Source of the DNA: VRUE01 sp963715455
GTDB taxonomy: Bacteria > Actinomycetota > Thermoleophilia > Solirubrobacterales > 70-9
NCBI GenBank assembly: GCA_963715455.1
Contig: OY970245.1
Coordinates: 868,001-932,000, forward strand
Reading direction: 5' to 3'
DNA: 64,000 nt
The translations under genes and the position numbers were made by a program. Positions 59,675 to 64,000 of this stretch are shown here, piece after piece. A model generated the notes under the pieces. That model ran no database searches. It was not told where the DNA came from and saw only the letters and a program-made list of their open reading frames with translations. How positions within the stretch are numbered: position 1 is the first letter of the stretch; every line of letters begins with the position of its first letter.

Positions 59675-60859
59675 ATGAGCGTTTCCCAGGATACGTCGGC
59701 CCCCGAGGCCGATCCAGGCTGCGGCGACAAGCGGCGACTCAGAAAGACCAAGACGCCCGGCGTCTTCAAGCGTGTTGACGGCGGAGGACGGACGATCGGC
59801 TACGTCTGCGTCTTCCGCAGCGCCGGTCGGCAGCGAAAGCGCCACGCCCGCACCTATGAGGAGGCGAAGCGGATCAAGCGCGAGAGCGAGACCGACCGCG
59901 ACCGCGGCGAGTTGCAGGAGCGCACGACCATCGGCTTTCTCCGCTACGTCGATGAATGGGTCGAGCGCTACCGCGGCCAGGGCCGGCGCGGCTTCCGCGA
60001 GAGCACCCGCGAGGAATACCGCCGCCTGATTCGCGCCTACGCCCACCGCCACTTCCAGCGCAAGCTGAAGCTGGTTGACGTGAGCACCTACGCGCTCGCC
60101 CGCTACATGGACTGGCTCGCCGACGAGCAAGAGCAAGGCAAACGCCTCAGCGACCGCACCATCGCCAACGCCGTGATCCCGCTGCGCGCAGCCCTGGCGA
60201 CCGCCAAGCGCGAGGGCCTGATCCGCCACAACCCAGCCCAGGGCCTCGCCATGCCCCACCGCGAGCAGTTGCCCGACGAAGAGGTCAAGGTATTCAGCCG
60301 CGACCAGCTGGCGGCCGTCCTGGCGATGGCGCCCAAACGCCACCGGCCACTCTTCGAGCTCCTGGCTGCAACTGGTCTGCGGATCAGCGAGGCGATCGCC
60401 CTCCAGCGCTTGCACCTCCAGCTTGATCAGAGCAAGCCCGAGGTCTGCATCCGTCGCGCCATAGTCCGCGATCGGATCGTGCCGCCGAAGAGCAAGTACG
60501 GTCGTCGCGAGGTCCGCCTACCGACGCCGCTTGCCGCGAAGCTGCGCGCCTACCTCGCCGACCAGCCCGATCAAGACTCGACCGTCCTCGCTTTCCCCAG
60601 CGAAGCAGGAGGCCCGCTCGATCCCGGCAACCTCCGCCGCCGCGTCCTCAAGCCGCTTGCAGAGGAGGCCGACGCCCCCTGGGCGGGATTCCATACGTTC
60701 CGCCACACCTTCGCCTCGCTCCACCTCAGCCAAGGCACCAACCTCCTCCAACTGAGCCGCGCCCTCGGCCACCACTCACCGGCCTTCACGCTGACCCGCT
60801 ACACGCACCTGCTGCCGGGGGACGAGGCTCCGGCTCTCGATCTGGGTTACCAGCCTTAG
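59675..60859 (+). CDS. Tyrosine recombinase (integrase)
   Basis: 394 residues from the ATG at 59675. An N-terminal arm-binding region (GVFKRVDGGGRTIGYVCVFR) and a SAM-like core-binding domain (YMDWLADEQEQGKRLSDRTI) precede the catalytic domain. The active-site residues are Arg in LLAATGLRISEAIALQ, Lys in PPKSKYGRREVRLP, the HxxR box FHTFRHTFASLHL, His in LSRALGHHSPAFTLTRY and the Tyr nucleophile within TLTRYTHLLP. It probably integrates the element into tRNA-Arg at 58379. The downstream genes have less uniformly GC-rich codon use, as expected for acquired DNA. Confidence 0.95.
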   Translation: MSVSQDTSAPEADPGCGDKRRLRKTKTPGVFKRVDGGGRTIGYVCVFRSAGRQRKRHARTYEEAKRIKRESETDRDRGELQERTTIGFLRYVDEWVERYRGQGRRGFRESTREEYRRLIRAYAHRHFQRKLKLVDVSTYALARYMDWLADEQEQGKRLSDRTIANAVIPLRAALATAKREGLIRHNPAQGLAMPHREQLPDEEVKVFSRDQLAAVLAMAPKRHRPLFELLAATGLRISEAIALQRLHLQLDQSKPEVCIRRAIVRDRIVPPKSKYGRREVRLPTPLAAKLRAYLADQPDQDSTVLAFPSEAGGPLDPGNLRRRVLKPLAEEADAPWAGFHTFRHTFASLHLSQGTNLLQLSRALGHHSPAFTLTRYTHLLPGDEAPALDLGYQP

Positions 60860-60861
60860 GT

Positions 60862-61182
60862 TTACGCACCCGCCATGTAGTGCTGACGCCAGTCGTCCGA
60901 ATCCGAATCATCGTCCTCTGAGGGTTTTCCGTAAACCCGATCGATGACCTCTGCTCCGTACCAGCGGATCGCCGCCGAATACCTCCGATAGTCCTCATCG
61001 TGGAGTCGGATCAACTCCCCATCCTTGTAGCGCTTACTCAAGGAGGATGCTTTTTGCAGTGCCTCCTTATCGATTCGCCCGGCGCGATGGATGAGTCGAT
61101 CTCGGATCACGCCAAGCTCCCTCATTGCCTCATCTAGGTCGGCGGGTATCGGACGCTGCGCGCCTATACCTATTCGTCTCAA
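60862..61182 (-). CDS. C-terminal part of a HEPN-like protein (second frame)
   Basis: 106 residues if started at the TTG at 61182, which overlaps the stop of the first part (TTGA). LDEAMRELGVIRDRLIHRAG carries the HEPN ribonuclease-type motif R-x4-H (RDRLIH). The tail is acidic (SEDDDSDSDD). On its own it lacks the N-terminal helices of the HEPN fold. A -1 slip at 61206-61212 fuses it in frame to the 61179-61730 product, and the join reads naturally (RYERRLRRIGIGAQRPIPAD). So it is best seen as the 3' half of one protein. Confidence 0.7.
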   Translation of the reverse strand: MRRIGIGAQRPIPADLDEAMRELGVIRDRLIHRAGRIDKEALQKASSLSKRYKDGELIRLHDEDYRRYSAAIRWYGAEVIDRVYGKPSEDDDSDSDDWRQHYMAGA

Positions 61183-61730
61183 TCGTCGCTCATACCGGGC
61201 GGTACCTTTTTTTCCAGTTGCTTTAGCTCGGGAACCTCCAAGAGCTTCTGCAAGGTCTTAATCATTTGCTCGCGCAGCTCCGGGGTTAGGTGCTCCGCTG
61301 CCTCCGGCACTTGCTGTTCAGCCTCTTTCAGCCTCACTAAAAACGGCAAGTCACGTAGTGCGGGAGCGAACTGCTCAACAAGGGCATCGAGAGCGCTGTA
61401 GAGCCCGATAAGAGCTTGGGCATTAATCGAGGGATGACCGTTAGCGATTTCCGCCTGCGCCAGTTCCGCCCGCTCCCAATAAGCCTGAAGGTCGTATTCC
61501 CGCTGCTGATCTCCGCCCTGCTTGTCGAACTCTTCTTGTTCGCGTTGATAAAAGCGGCGAATCTCCTGAAGGCCGATGATCGCCATCATCCGCGTTCGCT
61601 CGACCTCTTCGACAGCAGCTCCGAAATCGGCGACCATCCCGCCGTGCCCGCGATCCAATCTGGGGTCGTGTCGCGCCGCCTCGAGTTGTTCACGGGCGTA
61701 TCCGCTTAGCCCATCCTCCCCTATCGCCAT
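61179..61730 (-). CDS. N-terminal part of a HEPN-like protein (first frame)
   Basis: 183 residues from the ATG at 61730; an ATG at 61793, overlapping the TIR stop, is an alternative. The sequence is all-helical: YWERAELAQAEIANGHPSIN, AQALIGLYSALDALVEQFAP and LRDLPFLVRLKEAEQQVPEA fit the first helices of HEPN-family proteins found in abortive-infection systems. The frame ends soon after a run of seven A bases. It follows the TIR gene by 46 bases in the same direction. An RNase effector role is inferred from the HEPN motif in the second frame. Confidence 0.65.
   Translation of the reverse strand: MAIGEDGLSGYAREQLEAARHDPRLDRGHGGMVADFGAAVEEVERTRMMAIIGLQEIRRFYQREQEEFDKQGGDQQREYDLQAYWERAELAQAEIANGHPSINAQALIGLYSALDALVEQFAPALRDLPFLVRLKEAEQQVPEAAEHLTPELREQMIKTLQKLLEVPELKQLEKKVPPGMSDD
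61206..61212 (-). other. Slippery heptamer A-AAA-AAG in the HEPN-like gene
   Basis: On the minus strand the codons GAA-AAA-AAG give A AAA AAG, the strongest known bacterial -1 slip sequence. A -1 shift moves ribosomes from the 61179-61730 frame into the 60862-61182 frame with no stop in between. An SD-like GGAGG lies roughly 20 bases upstream, farther than in dnaX-type sites. Confidence 0.6.
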
Positions 61731-61776
61731 GGCCGAATTTGCGTCTGCGTTTGAGCGAGTGCGCTGTGTAACAACT

Positions 61777-62211
61777 TTAAGGAGCGGCCTCATCGATCCA
61801 TTTGCCCAAATTCTTGTCCCCATCTTCCTTGTTCCACAGATATAGGGGCGTTCCCGCGGGCAGCGGATTCGGTCCAGTGGGATCGGTCTCCCCATCCCTG
61901 TTCTTGATCTTGCTGATATCGATCCCAATCAGCCCCTTACCGAGGGCCTGGGACTTCTCGATCTCGTATTTGACCCAGCGTCGAGAGGCCGTTTCGTAGC
62001 CGACAAGGACGACCGTCACCGATGAGCCCTTCATCTGTTCGTCGATCCAGTTCTGGATTGCCGTGTCGCCCTTCTTCTTAATCTGCTCCCATTCTGCCTT
62101 GTCGTAAAAGGGGGTCTTGTCGTAGCTATCGATCGCTTGGCTATTCCGGACGATCGATACGCGCCAATTGTCGCGGTCGTAGTGGAAGCTAAAAAAGACT
62201 CCTCTTGCCAT
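61777..62211 (-). CDS. TIR-like protein of the ThsB (DUF1863/MTH538) type
   Basis: 144 residues from the ATG at 62211 with AAAGGAAG upstream. RGVFFSFHYDRDNWRVSIVR is the family hallmark; WEQIKKKGDTAIQNWIDEQM, GSSVTVVLVGYETASRRWVK and YEIEKSQALGKGLIGIDISK follow. The Glu in WVKYEIEKS sits where ThsB-type TIR domains carry their catalytic Glu. In Thoeris defence, ThsB turns NAD+ into a cyclic ADP-ribose-type signal on phage infection. Here it leads an operon with the HEPN-like frames and is divergent from a HIT-hydrolase gene. No ThsA-type SIR2 gene is visible. Confidence 0.85.
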   Translation of the reverse strand: MARGVFFSFHYDRDNWRVSIVRNSQAIDSYDKTPFYDKAEWEQIKKKGDTAIQNWIDEQMKGSSVTVVLVGYETASRRWVKYEIEKSQALGKGLIGIDISKIKNRDGETDPTGPNPLPAGTPLYLWNKEDGDKNLGKWIDEAAP

Positions 62212-62286
62212 AGCTCTTCCTTTCAGGTGGCCCGTGATTAGTTCTTGAACGCTCGACCGAGATCATCCCTACGATCTAGAGTCAAG

Positions 62287-62751
62287 ATGGGTGCCTCGAT
62301 GGAAACTGCGAAGAAAACCTGTCCGTTTTGCGCAATTGCCGCCAACGAAGACACAGATGTCGAGGTCATCTACGAGGGGAAGGAGATGCTTGCCTTCTTC
62401 CCAGAGTCGCCGGCGACGCCCGGGCATACGTTGATCATTCCGCGTGATCACGTGACCGATTTTTGGAACGCAGATCTGCCGCTAGTCGAAGAGCTATCTG
62501 CGGTTGCAGTTCGAATCGGCCGAGCAATCGATGCAGCCTTGAAGCCGGAAGGAATGAATCTGATCACGTCTGCGGGAGAGGTGGCGGAACAGACTGTCTT
62601 TCACTTGCATCTGCATCTGGTTCCCCGGTGGAGAGACGACGAACTCGATATCTGGCCGCCCAAGAAGGGGATGGAGCGTGAGGTGAGGGAGGATCTAGGC
62701 AGGTCCGTCCGTGCTGTCCTTGGATCAGGATGTCTAGATCAAGAAGGATGA
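62287..62751 (+). CDS. HIT-family nucleotide hydrolase
   Basis: 154 residues from the ATG at 62287 (a second ATG at 62299 is possible). KKTCPFCAIAANEDTDVEVI, ATPGHTLIIPRDHVTDFWNA and the catalytic histidine triad VFHLHLHLVPRW are complete, and a CxxC zinc-type pair is present. HIT proteins hydrolyse or transfer nucleoside phosphoramidates and dinucleotides. Its start is 75 bases from the divergent TIR gene, so shared regulation is likely. A role in turning over a TIR-made nucleotide signal is a guess. Its 3' end overlaps the convergent membrane-protein gene by 18 bases. Confidence 0.88.
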   Translation: MGASMETAKKTCPFCAIAANEDTDVEVIYEGKEMLAFFPESPATPGHTLIIPRDHVTDFWNADLPLVEELSAVAVRIGRAIDAALKPEGMNLITSAGEVAEQTVFHLHLHLVPRWRDDELDIWPPKKGMEREVREDLGRSVRAVLGSGCLDQEG

Positions 62752-63174
62752 GACTAGGACGCCGAGGGCGAGTGCTCCGTAAAAGGACAACAAGGTCAAG
62801 CTAGTTACGGCACCTCCCCAAGACAGTTCCCATCGCTGATTCTCATGGCATTCGTCAAGAAATGACTTACCGGTGGCACCCATAAAGAATGGCTCAATCC
62901 TTGGATCGAGCTTCCGAACTCGATCACCGAGTACTCGAAACCGCCGCTCTGCCCGCAAGAAATAGCCATCGAGACCCCAGAAAATGAGCGTCGAGAAGAC
63001 GCCGACCCGGGCGAAGGAACAATCCTCAGCATTAACAGCAAGTCCCACAAATGCGCTGGCAAGCGTCACGGTCCATCCCTTGATCAAGAAGCCATTGCCG
63101 CCCAACCGCGCGATGACCGACTGGATCATCTCCAAGTGCTTAACCCGCTGATCCTCGAATGCCTGGTAATCCAT
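62734..63174 (-). CDS. Small membrane protein of a defence-island type
   Basis: 146 residues from the ATG at 63174. The N-terminal helix RVKHLEMIQSVIARLGGNGF leads into two close membrane helices (WTVTLASAFVGLAV, ARVGVFSTLIFWGLDGYFLR), then a soluble helix ERRFRVLGDRVRKLD, and a final helix at the C-terminus (FYGALALGVLVSSFLI). The pattern (KHLEMIQ...GWxVTL...FWxLDxYFLxxER) is shared by uncharacterised proteins often seen near TIR and other defence genes; that is from memory and should be checked. A membrane-disrupting effector is one possibility. Confidence 0.6.
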   Translation of the reverse strand: MDYQAFEDQRVKHLEMIQSVIARLGGNGFLIKGWTVTLASAFVGLAVNAEDCSFARVGVFSTLIFWGLDGYFLRAERRFRVLGDRVRKLDPRIEPFFMGATGKSFLDECHENQRWELSWGGAVTSLTLLSFYGALALGVLVSSFLI

Positions 63175-63209
63175 CGCGAATAGCCGGTCTCTTGCTGCGA
63201 GTTCCTTGG

Positions 63210-63437
63210 CTAGGCGCTGCGCAGAAGCTGGGAGACGACCTCGCCGGGCTGCTGGCCCCGCTCGGTGGCGATTCGCTCTAGGCGCTTGGCGTCGTCGCCC
63301 TCGACGCTCACGATGATCGAGAGCTTTGCGTCGGGATTGCCTTCGTGTATCTCGACCTGATCGGAGCGGGCGCGATCAATCTCAGCGTCGAAGTCGCCAG
63401 GCTGAGGATCGGGGTCTGTCCAGGGAGCTTTTCCCAT
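63210..63437 (-). CDS. Putative antitoxin, ribbon-helix-helix-like
   Basis: 75 residues from the ATG at 63437, one base after the toxin-like gene. The C-terminal half (LSIIVSVEGDDAKRLERIAT, ERGQQPGEVVSQLLRSA) resembles the strand-helix-helix of CopG/RHH DNA-binding antitoxins. The N-terminus (WTDPDPQPGDFDAEIDRARS) is acidic and may bind the toxin. The order, toxin first and antitoxin second, is as in BrnTA-type modules. Confidence 0.6.
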   Translation of the reverse strand: MGKAPWTDPDPQPGDFDAEIDRARSDQVEIHEGNPDAKLSIIVSVEGDDAKRLERIATERGQQPGEVVSQLLRSA

Positions 63438-63438
63438 G

Positions 63439-63723
63439 TCAACTGATGATTCTACGCTCGCGCTCGGTGGCGGTCCAGCCGGTAACGATTAGCCACGACG
63501 TTGGGTCGACGGTGCGCTCGATAACGAGCGTGAGGGCGCGACCGCCATCGGTATGGCCGGAGAGCAGCAGCCGCTCACCCTCTTGACCTCCGCTGTGGGG
63601 ATTGCGAACGATCGCATGGCGATTGCGCGGCAGCTGCTCGGCCTCGGCCGTCGAGATTCCCCGCGCGCCGAGCTTGACGCGGGCAGCATCGGTGGCGAGC
63701 AGCTCGGCAATTGCGTCGGGCAT
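63439..63723 (-). CDS. Putative toxin, BrnT/DUF4258-like
   Basis: 94 residues from the ATG at 63723. ARVKLGARGISTAEAEQLPR, NRHAIVRNPHSGGQEGERLL and LTLVIERTVDPTSWLIVTGW fit small RelE/BrnT-like ribonuclease toxins by layout (helix, then a beta-sheet with basic residues). It is paired with the antitoxin-like gene one base downstream. An inverted repeat at 63762-63784 lies in the control region. Confidence 0.6.
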   Translation of the reverse strand: MPDAIAELLATDAARVKLGARGISTAEAEQLPRNRHAIVRNPHSGGQEGERLLLSGHTDGGRALTLVIERTVDPTSWLIVTGWTATERERRIIS

Positions 63724-63761
63724 TTGTCGATGTCTATCGGACGGTTCCGACAGCTAAGGGG

Positions 63762-63784
63762 CGTAAACCGACGAAACGTTTACG
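63762..63784. promoter_or_regulatory. Inverted repeat between the toxin-like gene and a small gene
   Basis: CGTAAAC, a 9-base spacer, GTTTACG. It sits between divergent genes (63723 minus, 63813 plus) and may be an operator for the toxin-antitoxin pair. Confidence 0.45.
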
Positions 63785-63812
63785 CTGCCCTTCCAGCTAG
63801 CCTTACGTGCCT

Positions 63813-63959
63813 ATGGACCCCCGCACTCCAAAGCAAAAAAGAGACACGGCCAAGGGCGAGTTGAAGTCCGGGTTGCCGGGCACGCCAGAGGAATTGCGAC
63901 GGCAGATTCGCAGAGCCATGAAGCAGCATGCCGAGACGTTGCGTCGGCTCGGCGAGTAA
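63813..63959 (+). CDS. Small basic protein (48 residues) of unknown function
   Basis: 48 residues from the ATG at 63813, with TAGCCT 9 bases upstream. Lys/Arg-rich with a predicted helix (LPGTPEELRRQIRRAMKQHA). No family recognised. The codon choice and promoter box support it as real; it may belong to the next gene cluster beyond the window. Confidence 0.5.
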   Translation: MDPRTPKQKRDTAKGELKSGLPGTPEELRRQIRRAMKQHAETLRRLGE

Positions 63960-63973
63960 GGCATGACCTGTCT

Positions 63974-63992
63974 TGTTTCACGTATCGAAACA
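63974..63992. promoter_or_regulatory. Inverted repeat at the window end
   Basis: TGTTTC, a 7-base spacer, GAAACA; a second GAAAC follows at once. Operator-like, for a gene that would start past the window end. Confidence 0.35.
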
Positions 63993-64000
63993 TGAAACGC

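Noticed and set aside
59318..60415. 365-codon frame on the minus strand under the recombinase gene
   Set aside because: The plus strand carries a complete recombinase with all active-site residues; the minus frame has no recognisable motif.
1..64000. CRISPR array, rRNA genes and replication origin
   Set aside because: No regularly spaced repeats, no rRNA signatures and no DnaA-box cluster were seen.

Overview
This is a GC-rich actinobacterial chromosome segment. Likely Thermoleophilia (Solirubrobacterales-type), inferred from several things together: CIRCE-controlled groES-groEL, an actinobacterial 7Fe-type ferredoxin, a secreted RTX-repeat protein, large Ig-like surface proteins, an AbiEi/DUF559 protein, and the lactone-oxidase / amino-acid aldolase gene pair. 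Many genes have a TANNNT box 7-9 bases before the start codon and no Shine-Dalgarno sequence, so leaderless transcription appears common; I used this to choose several starts.

Layout. 1-5.8 kb: 3' part of a large secreted protein ending in a putative amidase domain, one intact small lipoprotein gene, two broken lipoprotein genes, and a complete IS3-family element. 5.8-23.2 kb: a cell-surface polysaccharide region (initiating sugar-phosphate transferase, O-antigen polymerase/ligase-like protein, three family 2 glycosyltransferases, an acyltransferase, two paralogous multi-spanning membrane proteins near the two ends, secreted sugar-acting proteins) followed by an ABC exporter and a nucleotidyltransferase-fold protein. 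23.2-32.6 kb: Lhr-type helicase, a HipBA-like toxin-antitoxin pair, a Crp/Fnr regulator, the RTX protein and an ASCH protein. 32.6-35.3 kb: SRPBCC protein and groES-groEL. 35.4-58.3 kb: mostly housekeeping and metabolic genes (AbiEi/DUF559 protein bracketed by twin palindromes, GH26-like hydrolase, ferredoxin, amine oxidase, arylsulfotransferase-like protein, Mrp ATPase, cyclophilin, MFS transporter, P450, pyruvate kinase, enoyl-CoA hydratase, thioesterase) with two tRNA-Ser genes.

From tRNA-Arg at 58.38 kb to the window end lies an apparent integrative element: a tyrosine recombinase, then an accessory cluster. The cluster holds a ThsB-like TIR protein followed in the same operon by a HEPN-like protein split into two frames at an A-AAA-AAG slippery heptamer. 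A HIT-family hydrolase is divergent from the TIR gene, followed by a small membrane protein and a toxin-first toxin-antitoxin pair. The TIR + HEPN operon is my best candidate for a poorly described defence system. It resembles Thoeris, but no SIR2-, macro- or caspase-type effector is visible, and the HEPN protein occupies the effector position.

Other unusual structure: two related long palindromes bracketing the AbiEi/DUF559 gene, with compensatory base changes; two long palindromes inside the helicase coding region; a 245-bp perfect in-frame repeat in the first gene; and an arylsulfotransferase-like gene whose lipoprotein signal lacks an in-frame start codon.
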